Origin: Chryseobacterium sp.
GTDB lineage: Bacteria > Bacteroidota > Bacteroidia > Flavobacteriales > Weeksellaceae
Direction of reading: 5' to 3'
Assembly: GCF_008014695.1 (NCBI RefSeq)
Contig: NZ_VOXE01000004.1
Coordinates: forward strand, 62,001-126,000
Length of the DNA: 64,000 bases
The notes beneath the pieces are model-generated. The model was not told the DNA's origin. It saw only the letters and a program-made list of their open reading frames with translations, and did not search any database. This document shows positions 42,326 through 51,373 of the stretch, one piece after another. Numbering within the stretch: the first letter of the stretch is position 1; each line of letters starts with the position of its first letter. A program made the position numbers and the translations under genes.

Positions 42326-42846
42326 TACCATTGATTTTCAAACTTCAATAAATACCGCTCGGTCATTATATTAAGGTGATGAATATTATGGCCCACAATC
42401 AGTTTGCCTATGGTTCCGACCGCAATCTCATTTCCATTGGCAATTCCGGTTTCTGAAAGCTGCTCTTGGTTTAGGCTTTCAAAGAAAATTACGGATGATT
42501 TTCTCACGGTTTCAAATTCAATGATCAAACTTTTCAGTGTTCTTGTGGAAGAAAAATAACTTTTTGCGTATTCCTCTTCGTCCCAGCCCGGAAGTTCAGT
42601 TTTATCTTTTCTGGCGAAACGCAGCGCCCGGTAAGCGAAAATTCTTTCAGCGTCAATCAGGTGTTGAAGAAGTTCTTTCAAGGTCCATTTTCCTTCGGCG
42701 TAAGCAAAATTTCCCTGCTTTTCAGAAAGGTTTCCGTAAAGATTCAAAGTTTTGTTTCCTGCAATCAGCATTTCTTCTTTCCAGCTATCGGAAGGAATCA
42801 TATCCAGGTAGCGTTGGATATATTTTTGAAAATCGTTCATCGCCAA
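42325..42846 (-). CDS. DinB family metal-binding protein
   Basis: A 173-residue four-helix bundle protein. The metal ligands are predicted to be His in LKELLQHLIDAERIF (near residue 62) and two His in GHNIHHLNIMTERYL (near residue 155), fitting the H...HxxH pattern of the DinB/YfiT superfamily. Members act as thiol transferases or have unknown roles; the reaction here cannot be named. It precedes the left-hand palindromic element and follows the acetyltransferase gene in the same orientation. Confidence 0.87.
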   Translation of the reverse strand: MAMNDFQKYIQRYLDMIPSDSWKEEMLIAGNKTLNLYGNLSEKQGNFAYAEGKWTLKELLQHLIDAERIFAYRALRFARKDKTELPGWDEEEYAKSYFSSTRTLKSLIIEFETVRKSSVIFFESLNQEQLSETGIANGNEIAVGTIGKLIVGHNIHHLNIMTERYLLKFENQW

Positions 42847-42867
42847 ATCGAAAATTAATTATGATGC

Positions 42868-43314
42868 TTATTTTTCAGGGTTTGTCCACTCATAAAAGTT
42901 TACAGAATCATACGATTCAAAGCCGCTGGCCGGATAGAGCTTGTTTCCGATGTCGTTGCTTTTTCCTGTTTCCAGCAAAATTCCAGAAGCGCCAGAAGTT
43001 TTGCAAAGGGTTTTGGATACTTCCAGCAATTCTTTTGAAAAACCATTTCCGCGGTAATTTTCATTGACAAACAAATCATTCAACAGCCAGTAACGCTTCA
43101 TTCTTGTAGAAGAAAAAATAGGATACAGCTGTACAAAACCGACCAACTGATCTTCACGTTCAGCTACGAAAATTTCGGAGTCATTATTTTCAATTCTATC
43201 GCGAAGAAAATTTTCGGCTGCAGGAATGTCAGAAGATTTATGATAAAAAATTCTGTACTGATCAAACAGTTCCGACAGCTGACTTAAATCTGAAATTGTC
43301 GCTTTTCGGACCAT
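42868..43314 (-). CDS. GNAT family N-acetyltransferase
   Basis: A 148-residue acetyltransferase. LNDLFVNENYRGNGFSKELL (about residues 85-105) contains the acetyl-CoA-binding R-x-x-G-x-(G/S) motif as RGNGFS, with flanking strands EIFVAEREDQLVGFVQLYPI and a C-terminal ASGFESYDSVNFYEW typical of GNAT strand 7. The acceptor is unknown. Its ATG overlaps the stop of the cystathionine gamma-synthase gene (TAATG). Confidence 0.9.
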   Translation of the reverse strand: MVRKATISDLSQLSELFDQYRIFYHKSSDIPAAENFLRDRIENNDSEIFVAEREDQLVGFVQLYPIFSSTRMKRYWLLNDLFVNENYRGNGFSKELLEVSKTLCKTSGASGILLETGKSNDIGNKLYPASGFESYDSVNFYEWTNPEK

Positions 43315-44453
43315 TAAGAAAAAGCCTTTTCCAGATCCGCAATCAGATCATCCTTATCCTCAATTCCGACACTTAGACGAACCAAATCATCGGTAATGCC
43401 TAATTCTGCACGTTTGTCTTCAGGAATGGAAGCGTGGGTCATCAAGGCCGGATGATTGGCCAGCGATTCCACTCCACCCAAAGATTCAGCAAGCGTGAAC
43501 ACTTTCAGTTTTTCCAGAAAGCTGACTGCATCTTCTTTTTTGCCGGATTTGAAGGTAAATGAAACCATTCCACCGGGTTCTTTCATCTGTCGCTGTGCGA
43601 GTTCATATTGCGGATGGGATTCCAGGCCCGGATAAATCACTTTTTCCACCGCAGGATGATTTTCAAGATATTTTGCGACTTCCAGACCATTGTAGGAATG
43701 TCTTTGCATCCTTAAAGCGAGGGTCTTGATCCCTCTTAATACAAGGTAAGAATCGTGCGGACCGAGAATTCCGCCGCTTGCAAACTGAATAAAATGCAGT
43801 TTTTCCCCAAGTTCGGCTGTTTTTGCGATCAAAGCTCCTGCAATCACATCGGAATGTCCGCCAAGATATTTCGTAGCCGAATGCATCACAATATCTGCAC
43901 CCAGATCCAGCGGAAGCTGGATATAAGGCGTTGCAAAAGTATTGTCTACCGCCACCAAAATGTCTTTTCCTTTTACCAGATCCGTTACTGCCTTGATGTC
44001 AACAAGTTTCATCAAAGGATTAGTAGGCGTTTCGAGCCAGATCAGTTTTGTTTTATCGTTGATTAAACCTGCAATCTTAGAAACATCATCAAAATTGACG
44101 AATGTAAATTTCAGCTGATATTTCTCGAATAATCTTGTGAACATTCTGTAGGTTCCACCGTATAAATCATCTACTGCGATCACTTCATCTCCGGGGTTCA
44201 ACAATTTCAGGACACAGTCGATTGCCGCTAAACCGGAACCGAAAGCCAAACCTCTCGCGCCGTTTTCTATACTTGCAAAACTGTCTTCCAATGCCTGTCG
44301 TGTAGGATTTGCCGCTCTGGAATATTCATAACCGGAATGAACTCCGGGCGATTTCTGGGCAAAAGTCGACGTTAAAAATACGGGAACATTTACTGAACCT
44401 GTCGCAGGTTCGTGGTGCTGACCACCGTGTATTACTTTGGTATTGAAATTCAT
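43314..44453 (-). CDS. metB: Cystathionine gamma-synthase or related trans-sulfuration PLP enzyme
   Basis: A 379-residue PLP enzyme of the Cys/Met metabolism family. The N-terminal TKVIHGGQHHEPATGSVNVP and YEYSRAANPTRQALE motifs, PLP phosphate contacts, the Schiff-base Lys in HSATKYLGGHSDVIAG and the C-terminal ESLGGVESLANHPALMTHAS are all present. The family includes cystathionine gamma-synthase, gamma-lyase and O-acetylhomoserine sulfhydrylase; the motif set favours the synthase or lyase, but assignment of reaction is not certain. It is coupled by overlap to the GNAT gene. Confidence 0.88.
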   Translation of the reverse strand: MNFNTKVIHGGQHHEPATGSVNVPVFLTSTFAQKSPGVHSGYEYSRAANPTRQALEDSFASIENGARGLAFGSGLAAIDCVLKLLNPGDEVIAVDDLYGGTYRMFTRLFEKYQLKFTFVNFDDVSKIAGLINDKTKLIWLETPTNPLMKLVDIKAVTDLVKGKDILVAVDNTFATPYIQLPLDLGADIVMHSATKYLGGHSDVIAGALIAKTAELGEKLHFIQFASGGILGPHDSYLVLRGIKTLALRMQRHSYNGLEVAKYLENHPAVEKVIYPGLESHPQYELAQRQMKEPGGMVSFTFKSGKKEDAVSFLEKLKVFTLAESLGGVESLANHPALMTHASIPEDKRAELGITDDLVRLSVGIEDKDDLIADLEKAFS

Positions 44454-44585
44454 AATTTATGGCTTTATGCATTAGGCTTTAAGCAGATTTTTTCAGTGCT
44501 AAAACCTAAATACAATTGATGTTGATATTAAAAATTAACCTTTTACAAAAGCTTGTTGTTTATGGCCTAAAGCTTACGGCCTTGT

Positions 44586-44912
44586 TTACATTTTTATCGC
44601 TGATTTGTGTGCAAATTCTTCCGCAATTTCCTCTATCCACTGGGCAACGTCTTCTTCGCCGGTAGCCCGCTGGTACGTATTTGCCAGAGAAATAAAAATC
44701 TGGTGCAAAAACATTTTCATTTGGTCTACCGGCATTTCCTTGGTCCAAAGGTCAATGCGGAGTGCCTCCATCGTCTTGTCATCCCAAACGGAAATCATGG
44801 TGGCTTTTGTTTCCTGAGCTTCAATTCCGCCGTCTTCGGCATTCCACATCATTTTTTCAGGAACATGGTTTTCATCCAGTTCGATATCGATGGTAATTTG
44901 GGTCTTTCTCAT
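44586..44912 (-). CDS. gldC: Gliding motility protein GldC
   Basis: A 108-residue protein matching GldC in size and text (KTQITIDIELDENHVPEKMM, WNAEDGGIEAQETKATMISV, MKMFLHQIFISLANTYQRAT). It has no signal peptide and is likely cytoplasmic. Together with gldB it supports the Bacteroidetes gliding and type IX secretion machinery, though GldC is accessory. It follows gldB by 44 bases in the same orientation. Confidence 0.92.
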   Translation of the reverse strand: MRKTQITIDIELDENHVPEKMMWNAEDGGIEAQETKATMISVWDDKTMEALRIDLWTKEMPVDQMKMFLHQIFISLANTYQRATGEEDVAQWIEEIAEEFAHKSAIKM

Positions 44913-44956
44913 AAAAAATAATTGGATAATGAGTTCAATTCAATGAACTCTTTAAA

Positions 44957-45937
44957 TTAATTTTTGGGTTTGTAATGGCTTTTGGTAAAGATTTCCTGGT
45001 TGTTCATTTTCAGAAAATCGGTCAGTTTTGTGTCCGGATTTTCGGCAAAGAATTTTTTACAGATCTGCCATCCGGTATAAATGCCGATTTGTGGCGAAGA
45101 TTCGCGGTCTGCATCCGTATAAAATTTTGAAAACGGGCCAGGCGCAATAAATCTGGAACTCAGGCGCGGATCATCATTAAAAATTAAATTATTCTCCACA
45201 AAATAAGTCCATACGTTGGTTTCATTCTGTTTCGCCCATTCGTACTGTTCTGTGGAATAGTTTATTTTAAGATGATCGGGAAGTTGCGGCAGAAAAGCAT
45301 CGAGCAATGTCATAATTTTACCGTTGTAGATGATCTGATCAATAAATTTCTGGGAATCCTTATTGGCAGGCACCCAATGCTCAGCTAAAATCCCTGCAAC
45401 TTTCGGCACAATGTTTTGAGGGTTCATGGATTTCTGATAATACAGTTCAAGTCCTTTGTAGTAGGAATTATTTTCTCCCATAAAACCGGTAACATCAATG
45501 AAGAGCATATTCTCTTTCTCTTTAAAGAAAATCGGATCCAATGCACCCTGCAGTGAGGAGGAATAAAGGAAAACTTTGGGCGCCTTAAATTCAGGGAAAT
45601 AATACTGCACATGGGAAAACAACTGTGCCAAATCGGCATTCAGTTTCCCCTGATCAATTTTTGAAATGGCGGTTTTATAAATTTTGGCTTCTGTTGAATC
45701 CTTCCGCCTTACAATAAAATCTTCATCAGAAACGGTGCCCTGAAACCACGGATATTTCTGGGTGAAACTTTCCAGAGGAACGCTCTGGTCATAGAATTCT
45801 TTGGAAATATCGGTGATTTCCACTTTCTGCACCGGGCTTTCGATCTCGATTTTCCAGAGATTTTCGGAACTTTTTTTGCAGGAAGTGAGTCCGGAAAGGA
45901 AAGCCGCGGAAAACAATACATATCTAAAAAACTTCAT
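44957..45937 (-). CDS. gldB: Gliding motility lipoprotein GldB
   Basis: A 326-residue lipoprotein with signal MKFFRYVLFSAAFLSGLTSC (Cys at 20). The mature part shows the GldB features ESFTQKYPWFQGTVSDEDF, then PKVFLYSSSLQGALDPIFF and a C-terminal IGIYTGWQICKKFFAENP. GldB is required for gliding in flavobacteria. It is divergently placed from nadE and forms an operon with gldC, the arrangement usual in this group. Confidence 0.93.
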   Translation of the reverse strand: MKFFRYVLFSAAFLSGLTSCKKSSENLWKIEIESPVQKVEITDISKEFYDQSVPLESFTQKYPWFQGTVSDEDFIVRRKDSTEAKIYKTAISKIDQGKLNADLAQLFSHVQYYFPEFKAPKVFLYSSSLQGALDPIFFKEKENMLFIDVTGFMGENNSYYKGLELYYQKSMNPQNIVPKVAGILAEHWVPANKDSQKFIDQIIYNGKIMTLLDAFLPQLPDHLKINYSTEQYEWAKQNETNVWTYFVENNLIFNDDPRLSSRFIAPGPFSKFYTDADRESSPQIGIYTGWQICKKFFAENPDTKLTDFLKMNNQEIFTKSHYKPKN

Positions 45938-46027
45938 TATTTTTACATCAAATTTTAAGGCACAAAAATAAGGAAAATTTTAGGGATAACTTATTCCAAC
46001 CTCGTAAACTTTCAATTAAAAAAAGAC

Positions 46028-46819
46028 ATGCAGACAGATAAAATCATCAGTAAAATAGTAGACTGGCTGAAAAATTATGCCGAAACAGCAGGGGTTAAAG
46101 GTTATGTGGTGGGCGTCTCCGGCGGCGTAGATTCGGGAGTGGTCTCAACCCTTTGTGCGATGACGGGACTGAAAACACTTCTAATTGAAATGCCCATTCA
46201 CCAGAAACAGGATCAGGTGAACCGCGCCTGGGAACATATCAATGACCTGAAATCAAAATTTCCGAATGTGGAAGCGGTTTCACTGAACCTTACTCCTGCC
46301 TTTGAAGAGCTGTACCGGTCCTTCAATGTAAATGATGAGGAATTTCCGGCAGAAAAACTTGCACTGGCCAATACAAGAGCGAGACTCAGAATGCTGACCC
46401 TGTATTATTTCGGACAGCTGAACGGGCTTCTGGTCTGCGGAACCGGCAACAAAGTAGAGGATTTCGGAATCGGTTTTTATACCAAATACGGCGACGGCGG
46501 TGTTGACGTTTCTCCGATTGCAGATCTTTATAAAACTGAAGTCTATAAACTTGCCAAAGCGCTGAATCTGGTGGAATCCATACAGAATGCCATTCCGACG
46601 GACGGGCTTTGGGACACGGAAAGAACAGATGAGCAGCAAATTGGCGCGACTTATCCGGAACTTGAAAAAATACAGAAAGAATGGGGAACCAAGGATGAAT
46701 CAGATTATTCCGGCAGAGACCTCGAAGTGTATAAGATTTTTAAAAGAATGAACAAAGCCGCGCAGCATAAAATTCAGCCGATCCCGGTGTGCGACATTCC
46801 TGAAGAATGGCGGAATTAA
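46028..46819 (+). CDS. nadE: Ammonia-dependent NAD+ synthetase
   Basis: A 263-residue enzyme that amidates nicotinic acid adenine dinucleotide. The ATP-pyrophosphatase P-loop is GVSGGVDSGVV near residue 30, with NTRARLRMLTLYYFG and GTGNKVEDFGIGFYTKYGDG (NaAD and Mg contacts) and AIPTDGLWDTERTDEQQIG. There is no N-terminal glutaminase domain, so free NH3 is the nitrogen donor. It diverges from gldB. Confidence 0.96.
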   Translation: MQTDKIISKIVDWLKNYAETAGVKGYVVGVSGGVDSGVVSTLCAMTGLKTLLIEMPIHQKQDQVNRAWEHINDLKSKFPNVEAVSLNLTPAFEELYRSFNVNDEEFPAEKLALANTRARLRMLTLYYFGQLNGLLVCGTGNKVEDFGIGFYTKYGDGGVDVSPIADLYKTEVYKLAKALNLVESIQNAIPTDGLWDTERTDEQQIGATYPELEKIQKEWGTKDESDYSGRDLEVYKIFKRMNKAAQHKIQPIPVCDIPEEWRN

Positions 46820-46875
46820 TAGCCTAAACCCTTCATAATTACTACCACACCTCAATCCAGAATTTAAGATTACCC

Positions 46876-47382
46876 ATGAACAAAGATAAAATAAGACTCT
46901 TTCTGCTTTTTGTTATCGGGCTGCTTTCGGCTTTTCTGCTCATGCACCTTTTCAGTAACAATGAAGCGGAAAAAAACACAGCTTCAGACTCGAAAAACAT
47001 AGAGATAACTACCGGTCAGCAACCAAATATTTCAGAAAAAACTGCTTTTTCAGGAAATATTGCTGAACTGACTGCTGAAAACACCGTTATTAATCATGTG
47101 AAAGTCCACAAAAAACTTCCTAATTATTACATGACGAAAACAGAAGCACGAAATAAGGGTTGGATAGCCTCTGAAGGAAATTTATGTAATGTTTTGCCGG
47201 GCCGTGCTATTGGCGGCGATACCTTCAGCAACCGCGAAAAGCACCTGCCAAAAGGAGAACAGTATTTTGAAGCCGATGTGAATTACCATTGTGGCAGCCG
47301 GAATGCAGACCGCATCATTTTCACCAAAAACGGAGACGTCTGGCTTTCCAAAGATCATTACAGAAGTTTTGAAAAGCAGTAG
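46876..47382 (+). CDS. Barnase-type ribonuclease with N-terminal membrane anchor
   Basis: A 168-residue RNase. An N-terminal hydrophobic helix (residues about 8-27, LFLLFVIGLLSAFLLMHLF) suggests secretion or membrane anchoring, followed by a linker and a barnase domain (about residues 60-168). The domain aligns with barnase over GWIASEGNLCNVLPGRAIGG and the catalytic residues Glu (YFEADVNY), Arg (GSRN), Arg (ADRII) and His (SKDHYRSF). It cuts RNA. The barstar gene 103 bases downstream supports a toxin-inhibitor pair. It may act on rival cells or in the periplasm; the anchor is not usual for free barnase. Confidence 0.9.
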   Translation: MNKDKIRLFLLFVIGLLSAFLLMHLFSNNEAEKNTASDSKNIEITTGQQPNISEKTAFSGNIAELTAENTVINHVKVHKKLPNYYMTKTEARNKGWIASEGNLCNVLPGRAIGGDTFSNREKHLPKGEQYFEADVNYHCGSRNADRIIFTKNGDVWLSKDHYRSFEKQ

Positions 47383-47393
47383 ATGGAGATTTC

Positions 47394-47446
47394 AGACGTT
47401 AGATGTTAGATGTTAGATGTTAGATGTTAGATGTTAGATGTTAGAT
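47394..47446. repeat. Tandem heptamers (AGATGTT) between RNase and inhibitor genes
   Basis: AGACGTT followed by six perfect AGATGTT units and a partial AGAT give 53 bases with a period of 7. It lies within the 103 bases separating the RNase stop from the barstar start. Confidence 0.9.
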
Positions 47447-47485
47447 AAAAAATAATGATTTTAGAATAAATACAAAGAAAATACG

Positions 47486-47806
47486 ATGAAAACAATACAT
47501 ATCGACTTTACCGACCTCGGGGATTATGAAGATTTCTATGCCCAACTGAAGGAAAAAATCACGCTTCCGGAATTTTTCGGTGACAATCTGGATGCGCTGA
47601 CTGATTTTATCACCGGCTTTGCAGAACTTCCGCTTCATCTGGAGTTTGTGAATATGAGCGTGGATCAACTCGAAACGTTTGAAGATCTGCTCCTGACTCT
47701 GGAAGATACAGAAGAAGAAACGGAAGGCTTTACTTTTGCCTATTTTCTGGAACAGTATGAGGATGAAGAAGGAGAAGGAGAAGGAGAAGAAAATAAAGAA
47801 AAATAA
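47486..47806 (+). CDS. Barstar family RNase inhibitor
   Basis: A 106-residue protein matching barstar: LKEKITLPEFFGDNLDALTD (the barnase-binding helix, with two Asp equivalent to D35 and D39, and Phe in place of Tyr29) followed by FITGFAELPLHLEF. It has no signal peptide and would neutralise the RNase in the cytoplasm. The last 15 residues are a Glu-rich tail (EQYEDEEGEGEGEENKEK) encoded by repetitive GAAGGA units, absent from classical barstar. Its stop overlaps a terminator. Confidence 0.9.
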   Translation: MKTIHIDFTDLGDYEDFYAQLKEKITLPEFFGDNLDALTDFITGFAELPLHLEFVNMSVDQLETFEDLLLTLEDTEEETEGFTFAYFLEQYEDEEGEGEGEENKEK

Positions 47807-47830
47807 CCGCTTCCGCGGTTATTTTTTTTT
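47805..47830 (+). terminator. Terminator overlapping the barstar stop codon
   Basis: AACCGC (47805-47810) pairs with GCGGTT (47815-47820) around TTCC, followed by ATTTTTTTTT. The stem begins inside the stop codon. Confidence 0.85.
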
Positions 47831-48446
47831 ATCTGACGAAACTCTGCACCATCCAGTGATTGGGATGTTCTTTCAAAAGTTTTTCCTTCAGTTTTATATT
47901 GTTTTCCTTATTCAGGTAATATTTGTACACGTTCAGCGGAATGGAATCTGGATACCTTTTTAAAGACAGATCGATGTTGTTTTTTGCTGCTTCATAATTT
48001 CCTGAAGAAATCAGTGATTCCGCCATAAAAACAGCCACGATTTTTGGAAGATTATCTAAAGAGTAGATCGATTCGCCTGCCAAAAGCTTCACGAGATTGA
48101 GCTGATATTCAGCATCAGGCTTTTTACCGTTTACTGAATTTTCAGCGATATAAGTCTGGTATTTTTTATAAAGATAAAGTACCTGTTGGTTCGGAACATT
48201 ACTCTCATTCAGCAGCCGGTCATATTCCTTCGCCGTTCTGTCGGACAAAATTCCCGCATCTGACTGCAAAGTTTCGTCATACATCGCATTCAGAACATTC
48301 AGAACACTTTTATTTTTAGGATCAATTTTCACATTTTTTTTGAAAAGCATGAAATCTTTCAACGTCTTTTCGTAGTTTGTATCACCCTGTGCAGAGAATA
48401 ACTGCGCGGCGATGAGGAATATAAAACTCAGTATTATTTTCTTCAT
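47829..48446 (-). CDS. Secreted TPR-like hypothetical protein
   Basis: A 205-residue exported protein (signal peptide residues 1-19, LIAAQLFSAQ). The mature part is helical, with a pattern like tetratricopeptide-type repeats (AESLISSGNYEAAKNNIDLS...RYPDSIPLNVYKYYLNK). No function is known. Its transcript starts near the 3' end of the PafA gene (10 bases after it) in the same orientation. Confidence 0.65.
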   Translation of the reverse strand: MKKIILSFIFLIAAQLFSAQGDTNYEKTLKDFMLFKKNVKIDPKNKSVLNVLNAMYDETLQSDAGILSDRTAKEYDRLLNESNVPNQQVLYLYKKYQTYIAENSVNGKKPDAEYQLNLVKLLAGESIYSLDNLPKIVAVFMAESLISSGNYEAAKNNIDLSLKRYPDSIPLNVYKYYLNKENNIKLKEKLLKEHPNHWMVQSFVR

Positions 48447-48455
48447 TGTTTCCGC

Positions 48456-50102
48456 TTATTTTCCCAAAACTTCCACAATCGGGTTGCCGATATTCCCGCT
48501 TGGGAACTGGATTTTCAGCAGTGACGATAAAGTGGGTGCAATATCAGTCATGTTGTAGTCTTTGTTGCTCTCGCCGTTTTTGATTCCCCAACCCATAAAA
48601 ATCAGCGGAATGTGGGAGTCATAAGAATTCCAGACGCTATGTGTTGTTCCTGTCTTTGAATACGGCGGAAGCATGGAATCATGCGAGATCAGTTGGATAT
48701 CGCCGCTGCGCTGCCAGTTGTAGCCATTAATGACTCTTGTTTTCAATGGTTCCGGAATGGGTGCCTCTCCTACTTTTTTAAGATTTACGGCAAACAGAAC
48801 GGTTTGGTCTTTATTAAGTTCATCCACCAGATAATCTGCGACTTCTGTGGAATTGAGATTATTGGCTTTCATGTAATTCTGGTCCAGATAAATCTGATAA
48901 TTATCGATTCCCATGACGAGCTTGTCGTATTTGTATTTCGTATTAAGCAATGTGTTCAATGTTTTTTCTGCATTTTCGCCGAAGAAACCGGTAGCCATTT
49001 TATGCGCTTCCATAAAACCTTCAGCATGAGCGCCGCCATGATCTGCAGACAGAAAAACCGTGTACTGATCTTTTCCGATTTTTGCATCCAGATATTTGAA
49101 AAAATCTGCCAAATCCCGGTCGAGTCTTAAATACACATCTTCGACCTCAATGGAATTCGGACCGAATTTGTGACCTGCATAATCTGTTGAAGCCAGATTT
49201 ACGGCGAGAAAATCGGTGATCTGATCTTTTCCTAGATCTTCTCCTTCAATGGAAGCTTCTGCCAGTTTTAAAGTTAAAGTATTTCCGAACGGTGTGTATC
49301 GGATATTGTCTTTTTTCGTCTGATAATCCTTCGCCAAATTGCTGTACGGGAAAGTTGGCGTTACCGCACTTCCCAAAAGCCCTTCCCACGATGAATTATC
49401 CGGCGAACTTTCGGTGTATTCACTGATTGGGAGCAAGGTGTTCCAGCCGTTTGCCACAAGTTTTTCCGGTAAATTCTGAGCATTGAAGTTTTTCATCCAC
49501 TGCGGAAGATCTTTCATATAGTAAGAACTCGTTACAAAATTTCCGTTTGAATCGTCAAACCAGTAGGCACCGTTCGGATTATGTCCCGCTGGAAGGATGG
49601 AAGCCCGGTCTTTCAAAGAAACGCCAACGACTTTTGCCTGAAAATTCGTAGCGAGACGAAGTTCATCGGTAACCGTGGTAGACCACAGATTTTTCGGGGA
49701 GTGACTTCCTACTTTGGTGTTCGTGGTTCCGACCGGCTGCACGCTTTCATCGGTCGTACAGTACACATTTTTTCCGGTGGTTCTGTCGGTCCAGTCGTTG
49801 CCGGCAATTCCGTGGATCGCAGGAACTGAACCTGTGTAAATTGAAGTATGCCCCAACGCGGTAACGGTAGGAACATAGTTGATATGGACATTATTCAGCG
49901 AATAGCCTTTGTTTAAAAGTCTTTTGAAACCATCTTCACCATATTTTCCGTAAAAGCGGTACAGATAATCCCAACGCATCTGATCTACAACGAGACCGAC
50001 CACAAGTTTCGGTCTTGCGAGTTGGGTATTTTTAATTTTCTGGGCATTCAGGGACAATGCTGAAAGTGCCACCAGTCCTATAATGTGAAATTTTCTGAAC
50101 AT
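48456..50102 (-). CDS. pafA: PafA-type alkaline phosphatase
   Basis: A 548-residue periplasmic phosphomonoesterase with a signal peptide (residues 1-20). It matches the Elizabethkingia PafA family. GLVVDQMRWDYLYRFYGKYG has the first zinc Asp, NYVPTVTALGHTSIYTGSVP contains the Thr nucleophile near residue 79, and the second zinc sites are in STDYAGHKFGP and SADHGGAHAEGF. The length (about 546) equals that of characterised PafA. It supplies phosphate from organic phosphate outside the inner membrane. Confidence 0.93.
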   Translation of the reverse strand: MFRKFHIIGLVALSALSLNAQKIKNTQLARPKLVVGLVVDQMRWDYLYRFYGKYGEDGFKRLLNKGYSLNNVHINYVPTVTALGHTSIYTGSVPAIHGIAGNDWTDRTTGKNVYCTTDESVQPVGTTNTKVGSHSPKNLWSTTVTDELRLATNFQAKVVGVSLKDRASILPAGHNPNGAYWFDDSNGNFVTSSYYMKDLPQWMKNFNAQNLPEKLVANGWNTLLPISEYTESSPDNSSWEGLLGSAVTPTFPYSNLAKDYQTKKDNIRYTPFGNTLTLKLAEASIEGEDLGKDQITDFLAVNLASTDYAGHKFGPNSIEVEDVYLRLDRDLADFFKYLDAKIGKDQYTVFLSADHGGAHAEGFMEAHKMATGFFGENAEKTLNTLLNTKYKYDKLVMGIDNYQIYLDQNYMKANNLNSTEVADYLVDELNKDQTVLFAVNLKKVGEAPIPEPLKTRVINGYNWQRSGDIQLISHDSMLPPYSKTGTTHSVWNSYDSHIPLIFMGWGIKNGESNKDYNMTDIAPTLSSLLKIQFPSGNIGNPIVEVLGK

Positions 50103-50291
50103 CTTCTGTTGTTATTTTAGAGGAAATCTTGAGAGGACAAATTTAAGGGTTTTAAATTTCCGAGCGTATTAATTTTGTGTGAATGATGAAGACGAGAGAT
50201 AGACAGAAACGAACTTATAGCCCCGATTGTAATAAAAGATTGTAATGAAAAGCGGGACCGCACACCGAAAAGCACCTGAACGTGTTGCTCC

Positions 50292-50321
50292 AAAAAAAAA
50301 GACGCGCCTAAAAGGCGCGTC
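50292..50321 (-). terminator. Terminator of mdh
   Basis: GACGCGCC (50301-50308) pairs perfectly with GGCGCGTC (50314-50321) around TAAAA. On the minus strand it is followed by nine T, 21 bases past the mdh stop. Confidence 0.88.
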
Positions 50322-50341
50322 CTGATAACCCCGGAAAATTA

Positions 50342-51268
50342 TTAGAATTTTAAATCTCCGTTTACTTCTCTCACTGCTTTTGCAGCGGTTGCAAACTTTT
50401 CTTTTTCTTCGTCAGTTAAACTGATCTCAACAATTTTTTCAACACCGTTTTTACCGATTATTGCAGGAACACCCAAGCAGATATCGTTTTCGCCATATTC
50501 TCCGTCCAACATCAGTGAACACGGAATCATTTTTTTCTGGTCGCAGATAATGGACTGTACCAAAACCGAAACAGCAGCTCCGGGAGCATACCATGCGGAA
50601 GTTCCCAGTAATTTGGTTAAAGTCGCGCCTCCAACTTTGGTTTCTTCCTCAACAAACGCCTGTTTTTCGGCGTTCAGGAATTCAGAAACAGGAACACCAT
50701 TTCTTGTCGCTTTGCTCATTAACGGAAGCATTCCGGTGTCGCTGTGTGCAGCGATTACCATCCCGTCAACATCTGAAATCGGGCAATCCAGTGCTTCGGC
50801 CAATCTGTATTTGAAACGTGCAGAATCTAAAGCGCCGCCCATTCCGATGATTTTACTTTTTGGAAGTCCGGAAGTTTTGTGAACCAGATAAGCCATTGTA
50901 TCCATCGGGTTTGAAACCACGATGATGATAACGTCCGGGGAATGTTTTACCAGATTAGCAGTCACTTCTTTAACGATTCCTGCGTTGATGCCGATGAGTT
51001 CTTCTCTCGTCATTCCCGGTTTTCTCGGGATTCCGGAAGTGATCACGGCTACTTTGGAGCCTGCAGTTTTGCTGTAATCGCCGGTTGTTCCGGAGATTTT
51101 GGTATCAAAACCATTCAGTGAAGCAGTCTGCATCAGGTCCATTGCCTTACCTTCGGCAAAACCTTCTTTGATGTCTACTAAAACTACTTCTGAGGCGAAA
51201 TTTTTCATCGCAATGTATTCGGCGCAACTTGCGCCAACTGCTCCTGCTCCTACAACGGTTACTTTCAT
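50342..51268 (-). CDS. mdh: Malate dehydrogenase
   Basis: A 308-residue NAD-dependent malate dehydrogenase of the citrate cycle. The Rossmann motif is VGAGAVGASCAEYI (residues about 6-19), the NAD-selective Asp in VVLVDIKEGFAEG, substrate Arg residues in SGIPRKPGMTREEL, the catalytic Asp and His in GGALDSARFKYRLAEAL and MVIAAHSDTGMLPL. The GIPRKPGMTRE text is typical of MDH rather than lactate dehydrogenase. Single gene with its own terminator. Confidence 0.95.
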   Translation of the reverse strand: MKVTVVGAGAVGASCAEYIAMKNFASEVVLVDIKEGFAEGKAMDLMQTASLNGFDTKISGTTGDYSKTAGSKVAVITSGIPRKPGMTREELIGINAGIVKEVTANLVKHSPDVIIIVVSNPMDTMAYLVHKTSGLPKSKIIGMGGALDSARFKYRLAEALDCPISDVDGMVIAAHSDTGMLPLMSKATRNGVPVSEFLNAEKQAFVEEETKVGGATLTKLLGTSAWYAPGAAVSVLVQSIICDQKKMIPCSLMLDGEYGENDICLGVPAIIGKNGVEKIVEISLTDEEKEKFATAAKAVREVNGDLKF

Positions 51269-51373
51269 ATTGATTTTTTTATTGTTTCAGATTTTTCCGG
51301 ATGCCTCCGGAGGGAGCACAAATTTAAGAAATATTGAAGTGTTGGGCAATTTTTGGAATTACGATTTCCGGAA

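Noticed and set aside
47394-47446. Heptamer array as a CRISPR-like repeat
   Set aside because: Units are 7 bases without spacers and no cas gene is nearby.
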